DNA of 44,861 nt. It comes from Streptomyces sp. 378 (lineage in GTDB: Bacteria; Actinomycetota; Actinomycetes; Streptomycetales; Streptomycetaceae). A program made the translations under genes and the position numbers. The DNA is taken from positions 1 through 44,861 of the forward strand of contig NZ_JASKMS010000046.1 of the NCBI RefSeq assembly GCF_030124145.1. Direction: 5' to 3'. Of the stretch, positions 25,838-34,311 are shown one piece after another. Within the stretch, counting starts at the first letter, position 1. Each line of letters opens with the position of its first letter. Under the pieces are notes generated by a model. It saw nothing but the letters and a program-made list of their open reading frames with translations, made no database searches and was not told where the DNA came from.

Positions 25838-26608
25838 GTGAACGCCACCGATCGCACCCCCGCCGACCTGCTGGGTTCCGCGCTCGCCGCGGATCCGGGA
25901 CGCCCCCTGGTGACCTTCTACGACGACGCCACGGGCGAACGCGTCGAACTGTCCGTGGCCACCTTCGCCAATTGGGTGGCCAAGACCTCGAACCTCCTCC
26001 AGGACGAGTTGTCCGTCGAGCCCGGGGACCGGGTCGCGCTGCTGCTGCCCGCGCACTGGCAGACGGCGGTGTGGCTGCTGGCGTGCGCGTCCGTGGGAGT
26101 CGTCGCGGACATGTCCGGGGACGCCCGCGCCGCGGACGTCGTGGTGAGCGGGCCGGACCGGCTGGAGGAGGCGCGGGCCTGCCCCGGGGCGCGGATCGCC
26201 ATGGCCCTGCGGCCGCTCGGGGGGCGGTTCCCGCAGGCCCCGGAGGGCTTCGCGGACTACGCGGTGGAGGTGCCGGGGCAGGGGGACCGGTTCGTGCCGT
26301 ACGCGCCCGTGGATCCGGAGGGGCCCGCGCTGATCGTGGCCGGGCGGGAGTTCAGCGGGGCCGAGGTGGTCGAGCGCGCCCGGGCCGAGGCGACCGCGCT
26401 GGGGCTGACCGGACCCGGGTCGCGGATCCTGTCGGGCCTGCCCTACGACACGTGGGAGGGGCTGAACGCCGGACTGTACGGGCCGTTGGCCACCGGCGGT
26501 TCCGTGGTGCTGTGCCGGCATCTGGAGCAGGCCGGGGACGGGGTGCTGGACAAGCGGGTGGACAGCGAGCGGGTCACGACCATCGCCCGCGGCACACCCC
26601 TCCACTAG
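25838..26608 (+). CDS. TIGR03089 family protein (AMP-binding-like fold)
   Basis: 256-residue protein of an actinobacterial family related to the N-terminal part of acyl-adenylating enzymes. It starts VNATDRTPADLLGSALAADPGRPLVTFYDDATGERVELS and continues FANWVAKTSNLLQDELSVEPGDRVALLLPAHWQTAVWLLAC, which mirrors the first subdomain of AMP-dependent synthetases. It then ends far short of a full ~500-residue enzyme: no P-loop-like (S/T)SG(S/T)TGxPK and no C-terminal lid are present, so it is unlikely to adenylate a substrate alone. The GTG at 25838 was chosen because it is directly followed by the conserved NATDRTPADLL start. In mycobacteria the homologue is also next to an LCP gene, pointing to an envelope-linked role. 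Confidence 0.85.
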   Translation: MNATDRTPADLLGSALAADPGRPLVTFYDDATGERVELSVATFANWVAKTSNLLQDELSVEPGDRVALLLPAHWQTAVWLLACASVGVVADMSGDARAADVVVSGPDRLEEARACPGARIAMALRPLGGRFPQAPEGFADYAVEVPGQGDRFVPYAPVDPEGPALIVAGREFSGAEVVERARAEATALGLTGPGSRILSGLPYDTWEGLNAGLYGPLATGGSVVLCRHLEQAGDGVLDKRVDSERVTTIARGTPLH

Positions 26609-27147
26609 GGCTGTCCGCGAAGTCCCGACTGCCCCGCGGCGCCCGGCACGCTCCCCGTAGCCCGGGGCCCGGCGGCGCCGTCCACGCTGCGAGCAGGCGG
26701 TGCGCCCACCGGCCGCATCGGGCGAACACCCGAGTACGGACCCGTACGCAGACGCCCGCCCGGCACCCCGAGAACACACCCACCCGGCCACGACCCGCAC
26801 GCAAACGCCCGCCCGGCACCCCGAGAACACACCCACCCGGCCACGACCCGCACGCAGACGCCCGCCCGGCACCCCGAGAACACACCCACCCGGCCACGAC
26901 CCGCACGTAGACGCCCGCCCGGCACCCCGAGAACACGCTCCTCCCCCAATCTCCCGACTCCGCTCGGGCAGGGGATCCCCAGGGTGCCGCAGGGCCCGGC
27001 CTCCGGGCGGACGACGCGACGTCGCGGACACCCTGGCCCTCTCCCCCGTCCGGCCCATCCCCACCCCTCCCCCGCCCTGCATCCGCGCCATGGTCGTAGG
27101 AGCGGTGCGCGCGGGGCGTTCCTACGTCAGGAGGGGTGGTTGCTGCC
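26609..27147. other. Non-coding region between the TIGR03089 gene and the LCP cluster
   Basis: About 540 bp without a credible gene. It contains the dispersed 16-mer GCCCGGCACGCTCCCC (26641-26656, also at 44798-44813), the 53-bp tandem repeats, and a palindromic CTCCTCCCCCAATCTCCCGAC...CGGGCAGGGGA element at about 26938-26970. The promoter of the first LCP gene must lie here but was not identified. Confidence 0.6.
26739..26936. repeat. Tandem 53-bp direct repeats (about 3.7 copies)
   Basis: Copies start at 26739, 26792, 26845 and 26898 with an exact 53-bp period and only a few differences (GTACGCAG, GCACGCAA, GCACGCAG, GCACGTAG near each start). The shared core is GCCCGCCCGGCACCCCGAGA followed by ACACACCCACCCGGCCAC. 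Confidence 0.9.
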
Positions 27148-28362
27148 GTGGGCTACAGGGTCGGTCGGGGCTCGGGGGCATCCGTCGACGGGCGGGGGCT
27201 GCTGCGGCGGCGCCGACGGCGGTGGGTGCGCGTCACGGCGTTCGGGGTCACGGCTCTCCTCGTGGCGGCGGGCGGCGTCGGCTGGGCCGTGTACGCGAAG
27301 CTCAGCGGGAACATCACACCCGACGAGGCGGCCGCCGCCGAACTCCGGCGCTACGACCAGGAGCGGCCCACCTCGCTGGTCAAGGACGCCCGGAACATCC
27401 TGCTGATCGGGTCGGACTCGCGCGAGGGGAGCGACAACGCCCGTTACGGGCGGGACTCCGGCACCGAGCGGTCCGACACCACGATCCTGCTGCACCTGTC
27501 CGCGGGGCGGAGCAGCGCCACCGCCGTCTCCCTGCCCCGGGATCTGATGGTGGACCTGCCGGGCTGCCGGCGCCCGGACGGGTCCCGCAGCGCGCCGCGG
27601 TTCGCCATGTTCAACCAGGCCTTCCAGCTGGGCGGTTCGGCCTGCACCATCCGCACCGTGGAGAAGCTGACCGACATCCGCGTCGACCATCACGTCGTCG
27701 TCGACTTCCACGGCTTCAAGAAGATGGTCGACGCGGTCGACGGCGTCGAGGTGTGCCTGCGGGAGCCGATCGACGACCGGGCCGCCAAGCTGCGGCTGCC
27801 CGCCGGGCGCGTGACGCTGAACGGCGAGCAGGCCCTCGGCTACGTCCGCGCCCGCAAGTCCCTCGGCGACGGCAGCGACACCGAGCGGATGGAACGGCAG
27901 CAACGATTCCTCGGGGCGCTCGTCAACAAGGTGCGCAGCAATGACGTCCTGCTGAATCCGGCGAAGCTGTATCCCGTGCTGGACGCCGCCACCTCGTCCC
28001 TGACCACCGACCCGGATCTGGCGAGCCTGCGCGGTTTGTACGAACTCGTGCGCGGTCTGCGAGACATCCCCATGGAACAAGTGCAATTCCTCACCGTTCC
28101 CCGGGAGTCGTACGCGTACGACGCCAATCGTGACCAACTCGCCGAGCCCGCGGCGGACCGGCTGTTCGAGCGGCTGCGCACGGACACACCGGTGGTCGTC
28201 GAGGGGAACGGCCCAGGACGTCACGCCCCGGCGAGGGCAGCCGATTCGCGTGCCGGGTCGTACGGGGATTCACATCCGGGCCCTTTCCGCGCGCCCGCCG
28301 TCACCGTTTCTCCTCCACCGACGTTTCGGGGGAACACGGCAGCCGAGGACACCTGCGAGTAA
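27148..28362 (+). CDS. LytR-CpsA-Psr (LCP) family protein 1
   Basis: 404 residues. A short basic cytoplasmic part, one transmembrane helix (about 29-50) and an extracytoplasmic LCP domain at about 90-280. LCP marks: RNILLIGSDSREGSDN, SDTTILLHLSAGRSSATAVSLPRDLMVDLPGC (with the Arg/Asp pyrophosphate-binding residues), VDHHVVVDFHGFKKMVDAVDGVEVC and GEQALGYVRARKSLGDGSDTERMERQQRFL. LCP proteins move glycopolymers from undecaprenyl-pyrophosphate carriers to peptidoglycan. There is no LytR_C domain; the C-terminus is a Pro/Ser-rich tail. The GTG at 27148 fits the upstream AGGAGGGG better than the GTG at 27136, which is too close to it. It follows TIGR03089, the same order as mycobacterial CpsA. Confidence 0.9.
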   Translation: MGYRVGRGSGASVDGRGLLRRRRRRWVRVTAFGVTALLVAAGGVGWAVYAKLSGNITPDEAAAAELRRYDQERPTSLVKDARNILLIGSDSREGSDNARYGRDSGTERSDTTILLHLSAGRSSATAVSLPRDLMVDLPGCRRPDGSRSAPRFAMFNQAFQLGGSACTIRTVEKLTDIRVDHHVVVDFHGFKKMVDAVDGVEVCLREPIDDRAAKLRLPAGRVTLNGEQALGYVRARKSLGDGSDTERMERQQRFLGALVNKVRSNDVLLNPAKLYPVLDAATSSLTTDPDLASLRGLYELVRGLRDIPMEQVQFLTVPRESYAYDANRDQLAEPAADRLFERLRTDTPVVVEGNGPGRHAPARAADSRAGSYGDSHPGPFRAPAVTVSPPPTFRGNTAAEDTCE

Positions 28363-28410
28363 AGCGGGCACCAAGGCCACTCCAAGGCCACGAACTCTTC
28401 ACCTAGGAAA

Positions 28411-28425
28411 TGGGCGAATTGCCCA
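28411..28425. promoter_or_regulatory. Palindrome upstream of LCP gene 2 (possible operator)
   Basis: TGGGC-GAATT-GCCCA inverted repeat, 7 bp upstream of a sigma-E-like promoter. The same element with one extra C recurs at 30388-30403, at a comparable place before LCP gene 3. Confidence 0.5.
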
Positions 28426-28431
28426 GGTGTA

Positions 28432-28457
28432 GGAACGTGGAATGGGTCACCGTCGTC
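28432..28457 (+). promoter_or_regulatory. Candidate sigma-E type promoter of LCP gene 2
   Basis: GGAAC (28432-28436), 17-nt spacer, CGTC (28454-28457). This resembles the ECF sigma-E class of Streptomyces, which responds to envelope stress. The sister gene keeps AGAAC-N17-CGTC at the corresponding place. Confidence 0.5.
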
Positions 28458-28603
28458 GCTCGGCACCGAAAGGGACGGTTAGTGTGAGCGATCCCGGTGC
28501 GCCCGGCTCTGAGGGACGATCCTGAGGTCGCGCACTGTGTGACCGAGACCCGAGCGCCTTGGAGGGGAAGGCGCCGCGTGCCCCGACGGAGGAAAAGGCA
28601 ACC

Positions 28604-30346
28604 GTGGACGCGCAAGGCCGTGGGCGGGCGGACGACATCGACCCCGCAGACCAGTGGGTACTCAACCCGGACACCGGCGAATACGAACTGCGACTGGCCC
28701 CTTCCGCAGCGCAGTCGGGCGTTCCGGCGCCGCGCAGGCCGCGGTCCTCCGACGCGGGCCCGCGGGCGCGCCGCCGTACGGAGACACCCGGCCGGCCACG
28801 GCCCGAGACGCCCGGGCGCGCGGTGCCGCCGCCGCGCAGACGGCGCGGAGCGCCGGAGGAGCCGCTGCCGGGACGGCGCGGACGGCGCCCGGTGAAGAAG
28901 GCCTCGAAGGGCAGGAAGGTCCTGCTGTGGACCGGCGGCACGCTGGCGTTCGCGCTGGTCGCCGGTGCGGGCGCCGGGTACTTCTACATCGAGCACCTGA
29001 ACGGCAACATCGCCTCCGTCTCCGACGACGGCGCGAGCACCGGGGGCTTCCAGAAGGACAAGGCGATCAACATCCTGCTGATCGGCACCGACAAGCGCAC
29101 CGGCAAGGGCAACGACAAGTACGGCGACGCGGGCAGTGTCGGGCACGCCGACACCACGATCCTGCTGCACGTCTCCAAGGACCGTTCGAACGCGACCGCG
29201 CTGAGCATCCCGCGCGACCTGATCGTCGACGTGCCGGACTGCCCGACGACGCAGGAGGACGGCACGCAGAAGGTCATCCCCGGCACCCAGCGGGTCCGCT
29301 TCAACACGAGCCTCGGCCAGGACGGCCGCACGCCGAGCTGCACGATGCGGACCGTGACCGAGCTGACCGGGGTCAAGCCGGACAACTTCATGGTCGCGGA
29401 CTTCAACGCGGTCAAGACCCTGACCAGCGCGGTCGGCGGGGTCGAGGTCTGTGTGGGCAAGGACATCGACGACCCGGACTCGCACCTGAAGCTGTCCAAG
29501 GGCACCCACACCATCGAGGGCGAGCAGGCGCTGGCGTTCGTGCGGACCCGGCACGCCGTCGGCTTCGGCGGTGACCTGAGCCGGATCGGGCTGCAGCAGC
29601 AGTTCCTGAGCGCGCTGATGCGCAAGCTGAAGTCCAACGACACCCTCACCAGCCCCCAGAAGATGCTCGACCTGGCGGAGGCGGGCACCAAGGCGCTGAC
29701 CGTCGACTCGCAGCTGGACAGCATCGGCAAGCTGAAGGACCTCGGTCTGGAGCTGGGCAAGCTCGACACCGCCAACCTGACGTTCACCACCGTTCCGGTC
29801 GTCGACAACCCGGTCGAGACGGTGAAGTCCACGGTCGTGCTCAACGAGTCGACGGCCCCGCAGGTCTTCGAGATGATCAGGAACGACGTCTCCTTCACCG
29901 CCGTCAAGGAGCGGAAGAAGAAGGAGGCCGCCGCGGTCGCCGCCCGGCTGAAGGGCACCAAGGCCCCGGCCTCCGAGGTGCGGGTGCGGATCCTCAACGG
30001 CGGTGCCGTCGCCGGCAGCGCCCAGGAGACGCTGAGCTGGCTGCAGAACGAGGAGGGCGTCACCAAGTCGGAGAACGCCGGCAACGCGCCCGCCTCGCTG
30101 GCGAAGACCACGCTCGAGTACGCACCCGACCAGGCCGCACAGGCCCGCCGCCTCGCGGACATCATGGGACTGTCCGGATCGGCGATGAAGCCCGGCGAGA
30201 GCGTGACCAACTCCCAGGGACTGCCCGCCCTGACACTGACCCTCGGCAAGGACTTCGAGGGTGCGGGCGTTCCCCTCACGGCGCCCACAAAGGCACCGGA
30301 GGGGGTGCAGAAGTCCACCGCCGACAAGGTGGAGTGCGCCAAGTGA
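28604..30346 (+). CDS. LCP family protein 2 with LytR C-terminal domain
   Basis: 580 residues. A ~105-residue Pro/Arg-rich cytoplasmic region begins with a conserved peptide (DPADQWVLNPDTGEYELRL, 13-31). One transmembrane helix lies at about 106-128, the LCP domain at about 145-380 (INILLIGTDKRTGKGN, ADTTILLHVSKDRSNATALSIPRDLIVDVPDC, DNFMVADFNAVKTLTSAVGGVEVC, GEQALAFVRTRHAVGFGGDLSRI), and a LytR_C domain at about 460-560 (VRVRILNGGAVAGSAQETLSWLQ). It probably anchors a glycopolymer to peptidoglycan. The GTG at 28604 is chosen because GGAGGA lies 10 nt upstream and the sister gene has exactly the same arrangement. Confidence 0.92.
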   Translation: MDAQGRGRADDIDPADQWVLNPDTGEYELRLAPSAAQSGVPAPRRPRSSDAGPRARRRTETPGRPRPETPGRAVPPPRRRRGAPEEPLPGRRGRRPVKKASKGRKVLLWTGGTLAFALVAGAGAGYFYIEHLNGNIASVSDDGASTGGFQKDKAINILLIGTDKRTGKGNDKYGDAGSVGHADTTILLHVSKDRSNATALSIPRDLIVDVPDCPTTQEDGTQKVIPGTQRVRFNTSLGQDGRTPSCTMRTVTELTGVKPDNFMVADFNAVKTLTSAVGGVEVCVGKDIDDPDSHLKLSKGTHTIEGEQALAFVRTRHAVGFGGDLSRIGLQQQFLSALMRKLKSNDTLTSPQKMLDLAEAGTKALTVDSQLDSIGKLKDLGLELGKLDTANLTFTTVPVVDNPVETVKSTVVLNESTAPQVFEMIRNDVSFTAVKERKKKEAAAVAARLKGTKAPASEVRVRILNGGAVAGSAQETLSWLQNEEGVTKSENAGNAPASLAKTTLEYAPDQAAQARRLADIMGLSGSAMKPGESVTNSQGLPALTLTLGKDFEGAGVPLTAPTKAPEGVQKSTADKVECAK

Positions 30347-30387
30347 CCGCGAATTCCTCCCCGTTCACCGAACCTCCCCCAAACAAA

Positions 30388-30403
30388 TGGGCCGAATTGC
30401 CCA
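30388..30403. promoter_or_regulatory. Palindrome upstream of LCP gene 3 (possible operator)
   Basis: TGGGC-CGAATT-GCCCA, the counterpart of the element at 28411-28425, again directly before the promoter-like sequence. Confidence 0.5.
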
Positions 30404-30409
30404 GTTGTG

Positions 30410-30435
30410 AGAACGTGGAATTCATCACCCGCGTC
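30410..30435 (+). promoter_or_regulatory. Candidate sigma-E type promoter of LCP gene 3
   Basis: AGAAC (30410-30414), 17-nt spacer, CGTC (30432-30435), aligned with the LCP gene 2 promoter candidate. The first base differs from GGAAC, so it is a weaker match. Confidence 0.42.
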
Positions 30436-30578
30436 GCTTGACGGCGAAGTGTGCGGATAGTGTGTGCGATCCAGTGCTCTCACCCATGAGGTCCGTCCTG
30501 GGGCGTGCACTGCTCGACCAGCACCGTGCGCCTTCCGGGGGAGGGCGCCGCGTGGCCCGACGGAGGAATCAGGCAACC

Positions 30579-32333
30579 GTGGACGCGCAAAGCCGTGGGC
30601 GGGCGGACGACATCGACCCCGCAGACCAGTGGGTACTCAACCCGGACACCGGCGAATACGAACTGCGACTGGCCCCTTCCGCAGCGCAGTCGCCCGTCCC
30701 CGGCCCGCGCGGTTCCGGTGGCCGGGGCAGGACCGGAACAGGCGGCGCCGCACGGGCCCGCCAGACTTCCCCCGCCCGGCGCCCCGAGGGGGCCGCGCCC
30801 GCCGGTGAGACCGCCTCCCCGCGCAGACGCGCCAACGCTCCGGCCGAGTCGGCCGCGGGGCGTCGCGGACGCCGTCCGGTGCCGAAGAAGGCGAAGGGCA
30901 AGAAGGTCCTGACGTGGACCGGCGGCTCGCTGGCCTTCGTCCTGGTCGGGGTGAGCGCGGCCGCCTACCTCTACTACGAGCACCTCAACAACAACATCAC
31001 GTCCGTCTCCGACGACGGCGCGGGCACCGGTGGGTTCAGCAAGGACCGCGCGATCAACATCCTGCTGATCGGCACCGACAAGCGCACCGGCAAGGGCAAC
31101 GAGGGCTACGGCGACAAGAACAGCTCCGGGCACGCGGACACCACGCTCGTACTGCACGTCTCCAAAGACCGTACGAACGCCACGGTGCTGAGCATCCCGC
31201 GCGACCTGATCACCGACATCCCGGACTGCCCGACGACGCAGGAGGACGGCTCGGAGAAGATCATCCCGGGCAGTCAGCGCACCCGCTTCAACAACAGCCT
31301 CGGGCAGGAGGACCGGACGCCGAGCTGCACCATGCGCACGGTCACCGAGCTCACCGGGCTGAAGATGGACCACTTCATGGTGGCCGACTTCAACGCGGTC
31401 AAGACGCTGACCAGCGCGGTGGGCGGGGTCGACGTCTGTCTGGCCAAGGACATCAAGGACAAGGACTCCAAGCTCGACCTGCCCAAGGGCGAGCACACCA
31501 TCGAGGGCGAGGACGCCCTGGCCTTCGTCCGCACCCGGCACTCCGTGGGCTTCGGTGGCGACCTGAGCCGCATCGAGCTGCAACAGCAGTTCCTGGGCTC
31601 ACTGATGCGCAAGCTGAAGTCCAACGACACCCTCACCAGCCCCTCGAAGATGATCAAACTGGCGGAGGCGGGCACCCAGGCGCTGACCGTCGACTCCCAG
31701 ATCAGCACGATCAAGAAGCTGGCCGATCTCGGGGCGGAACTGGGCAAGTTCGACACGAAGAACCTCACCTTCGCGACCGTGCCCGTCGTCGACAACCCCT
31801 CGGAGGCGGTCAAGGCGACGGTGGTCCTGAAGCAGCCGCAGGCCCAGCAACTGTTCGCGATGGTCCGGGACGACGTGTCGCTGACCGAGGTGAAGCAGGG
31901 GAAGAAGAAGGAGAAGGCCGCCGAGGCCGCCCGGCTCAAGGGCCCCAAGGCGGAGGCCTCGGAGGTCCGGGTGCGCATCCTCAACGGCGGTGCCGTCGCG
32001 GGCAGCGCCCAGGAGACGCTGAGCTGGCTGCAGGTCCAGGAGGGCGTCACCAAGTCCGAGAACGCGGGCAACGCGGAGCGGCCGCTGGCGAAGACGACGC
32101 TGGAGTACGCGCCCGACCAAGCGGACCAGGCGCGCCGACTCGCCGAGATCATGGGTCTGTCCGGGGCCGCGCTGAAACCGGGCAGGAGCGTGACCAACTC
32201 CCAGGGGGCCCCCGCGATGACGCTGACCCTGGGCAAGGACTACAAGGGGGCGGGGGTGCCCCTCACCACTCCGGCGAAGGTGCCGGACGACGTGCAGAAG
32301 GCCACGGCCGACAAGGTCGAGTGCGCGAAGTGA
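30579..32333 (+). CDS. LCP family protein 3 with LytR C-terminal domain (sister of LCP 2)
   Basis: 584 residues, same architecture as LCP protein 2: cytoplasmic peptide DPADQWVLNPDTGEYELRL, Pro/Arg/Gly-rich linker, transmembrane helix near 110-132, LCP domain (NILLIGTDKRTGKGNEGYG, ADTTLVLHVSKDRTNATVLSIPRDLITDIPDC, DHFMVADFNAVKTLTSAVGGVDVC, GEDALAFVRTRHSVGFGGDLSRIELQQQF) and LytR_C domain (VRVRILNGGAVAGSAQETLSWLQVQEGVTKSENAGNAE). The start GTG at 30579 sits in the same AGGCAACC-GTG context. The first 114 nt differ from the sister gene at only one base, while the region just after the peptide is divergent. It likely shares or complements the role of LCP 2. Confidence 0.92.
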   Translation: MDAQSRGRADDIDPADQWVLNPDTGEYELRLAPSAAQSPVPGPRGSGGRGRTGTGGAARARQTSPARRPEGAAPAGETASPRRRANAPAESAAGRRGRRPVPKKAKGKKVLTWTGGSLAFVLVGVSAAAYLYYEHLNNNITSVSDDGAGTGGFSKDRAINILLIGTDKRTGKGNEGYGDKNSSGHADTTLVLHVSKDRTNATVLSIPRDLITDIPDCPTTQEDGSEKIIPGSQRTRFNNSLGQEDRTPSCTMRTVTELTGLKMDHFMVADFNAVKTLTSAVGGVDVCLAKDIKDKDSKLDLPKGEHTIEGEDALAFVRTRHSVGFGGDLSRIELQQQFLGSLMRKLKSNDTLTSPSKMIKLAEAGTQALTVDSQISTIKKLADLGAELGKFDTKNLTFATVPVVDNPSEAVKATVVLKQPQAQQLFAMVRDDVSLTEVKQGKKKEKAAEAARLKGPKAEASEVRVRILNGGAVAGSAQETLSWLQVQEGVTKSENAGNAERPLAKTTLEYAPDQADQARRLAEIMGLSGAALKPGRSVTNSQGAPAMTLTLGKDYKGAGVPLTTPAKVPDDVQKATADKVECAK

Positions 32334-32371
32334 CCTGATCGTCCCTTCCTGCGTCTCACAGGTGGACGGAG

Positions 32372-32414
32372 CATGCCCGGACGAATCGGCCGGGTGTACA
32401 TCCGACCGGGCATG
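32372..32414. promoter_or_regulatory. Inverted repeat upstream of LCP gene 4
   Basis: CATGCCCGG (32372-32380) and CCGGGCATG (32406-32414), perfect 9-bp arms separated by 25 nt, about 150 bp before the start of LCP gene 4. It could be an operator or the terminator of LCP gene 3. Confidence 0.45.
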
Positions 32415-32560
32415 TCAGTGGTCCAACCAGCAACGGAGACGACCGTGCTCCGGCGGAGCACCGGGGAAACCCGTGGTCCGGACGGAGACGGGTCGCCCGT
32501 GATCCGAACACGACACGGGGCGGACCCGTGGGTCGGCCGTAGGGGTGGGGAGGCAGGGGT

Positions 32561-34213
32561 ATGGCGCAGAGTGACGTGCGCGGAGGCAGCACGCGGCACG
32601 ATTCGGGCGGCCTGGCCCAGGACGAGCGTCCGGGAGCGGAGGCGCCCGCCGGCGGCGGCGAGGGGGGCGGCCACGGCCGACGGCGCGGCCGACGCCGGAC
32701 ACTGCGCTGGTCCGCGCTCGTGCTGTCGGTGCTGATACTCGGGACGGCCGGCGCCGGATACCTCTACTACCGCCATCTCAACGGCAACATCGACAAGGGC
32801 AAACGCAACAGCGGCGAAACCGACGTCGAGAAGACCGAACCCAACGCGGCCGGCCAGACCCCGCTCAACATCCTGCTGATCGGTTCCGACAGCCGGAACT
32901 CTGCGGAGAACGTCAAGCTAGGCGGCGGCAGGGACAACGTCGGCAGCAAGCCCCTGGCGGATGTGCAGATGCTCCTGCACGTCTCGGCGGACCGCGAGAG
33001 CGCGTCCGTGGTGAGCATCCCGCGCGACACCCGGGTGGACATCCCCAAGTGCGTCGACCCCGACACCGGGGACACCTACCCGGCCAAGAACACGATCATC
33101 AACGAGACGCTCCAGCGCGGCGGTCCTGGCTGCACCCTCGCCACCTGGCAGAACCTGACCGGTGTGTACATCGACCACTGGATGATGGTCGACTTCGCCG
33201 GGGTGGTGGACATGGCGGACGCCATCGGCGGTGTCCCGGTCTGCGTCAACCAGAACGTGTGGGACCGGCCGCTGTCCGGTCAGCGCGGCGGTTCCGGACT
33301 GAAGCTGAAGGCCGGCGAGCACAAGGTGCAGGGCAAGCAGGCGCTGCAGTGGCTGCGCACCCGCCACGCCTGGGGCAGTGACCCGCTGCGCGCCAAGGCA
33401 CAGCACATGTACATGAACGCGATGATCCGGACGCTGAAGGAGCAGAACGTCTTCACCGACACCGGCCGGCTCATGGGCCTGGCCGAGGCGGGCACGAAGG
33501 CGCTGAAGGTGTCCGAGGAGATCGGCACGGTCAAGGAGCTGTACGACCTGGGCATGCAGCTGAAGTCGGTCCCGACGAACCGCGTCACGATGACGACGAT
33601 GCCGTGGATCGAGGACCCCCTGAACCGCAACCACCTCGTGCCCAAGCCGGAGGACGCCGACACGATGTGGGCGATGCTCCGCGACGACGTCTCCTTCGAC
33701 AAGGAGGGCAAAGCGCGGGCGGCAGCGACCTCGGGTCCGTCCCCGGCCTCGGATCCGTCCTCGGCGTCGGTGACGGCCACGGGTCCGGCCGCCGCGCCGG
33801 CCGCGGGGCTGTCGGTCTCCGTCGTCAACGGGACGGCGAGCGACGAGCAGGCCGCCGTTGCGCAACGCGCCGCCGCGATCGTGGCCGTGCTGCGGCAGCA
33901 GGGCTTCACCCGGGCCGTCGCCTCGGGCCGGCCGGAACCACACGCCCGGACGCAGGTGACGTACCCGAAGAGCACCGGGGAGCAGGGCCGGGCCAACGCG
34001 CTGTCGGTGGCGAAGGCGGTCGGCGTCCCGAGCAGTCAGGTGCGGGCCACGGACGACGTCACCACCACCCTGACCATCGGCGGCGACTGGCGGGAGGGGA
34101 CGGCCTACCCGAAGCAGAAGGCTCCCGAGGCGGGTGATCTGCCCGAGTCCGCGGACGCGCTGACCGCCGACAAGCAGGAGTGCATGGACGTGTACCCGCC
34201 CTACCGGTGGTGA
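32561..34213 (+). CDS. LCP family protein 4 with LytR C-terminal domain
   Basis: 550 residues. Gly-rich basic cytoplasmic region (1-48), transmembrane helix (about 50-70), LCP domain at about 105-340 (LNILLIGSDSRNSAENVKLGGGRDN, DVQMLLHVSADRESASVVSIPRDTRVDIPKC, IDHWMMVDFAGVVDMADAIGGVPVC, GKQALQWLRTRHAWGSDPLRAKAQHMYM), an Ala/Ser/Pro linker and a LytR_C domain at about 425-530 (LSVSVVNGTASDEQAAVAQRAAAIVAVLRQQGF). Distant from the LCP 2/3 pair. The ATG at 32561 follows GGCAGGGG. It ends before a bidirectional hairpin at 34231-34270, convergent with a glycosyltransferase gene. Confidence 0.9.
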   Translation: MAQSDVRGGSTRHDSGGLAQDERPGAEAPAGGGEGGGHGRRRGRRRTLRWSALVLSVLILGTAGAGYLYYRHLNGNIDKGKRNSGETDVEKTEPNAAGQTPLNILLIGSDSRNSAENVKLGGGRDNVGSKPLADVQMLLHVSADRESASVVSIPRDTRVDIPKCVDPDTGDTYPAKNTIINETLQRGGPGCTLATWQNLTGVYIDHWMMVDFAGVVDMADAIGGVPVCVNQNVWDRPLSGQRGGSGLKLKAGEHKVQGKQALQWLRTRHAWGSDPLRAKAQHMYMNAMIRTLKEQNVFTDTGRLMGLAEAGTKALKVSEEIGTVKELYDLGMQLKSVPTNRVTMTTMPWIEDPLNRNHLVPKPEDADTMWAMLRDDVSFDKEGKARAAATSGPSPASDPSSASVTATGPAAAPAAGLSVSVVNGTASDEQAAVAQRAAAIVAVLRQQGFTRAVASGRPEPHARTQVTYPKSTGEQGRANALSVAKAVGVPSSQVRATDDVTTTLTIGGDWREGTAYPKQKAPEAGDLPESADALTADKQECMDVYPPYRW

Positions 34214-34230
34214 CCGAGGGCACGGCATGA

Positions 34231-34270
34231 GAACGGGGCCCGCCGTCCGGAAGGACAGCGAGCCCCGTTC
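34231..34270. terminator. Bidirectional terminator between LCP 4 and the glycosyltransferase gene
   Basis: GAACGGGGC (34231-34239) pairs with GCCCCGTTC (34262-34270), with an internal GTCC/GGAC stem. It lies between convergent stop codons. Confidence 0.75.
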
Positions 34271-34311
34271 CGCATCCGTGGGCGTCGCAGCGCCTCGCCC
34301 GTCGGGTCGGG

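Noticed and set aside
26574..27091. Cys/Gly/Val-rich open frame over the 53-bp repeats (minus strand)
   Set aside because: Produced by repeat periodicity and GC bias; no recognizable domain and no ribosome site.
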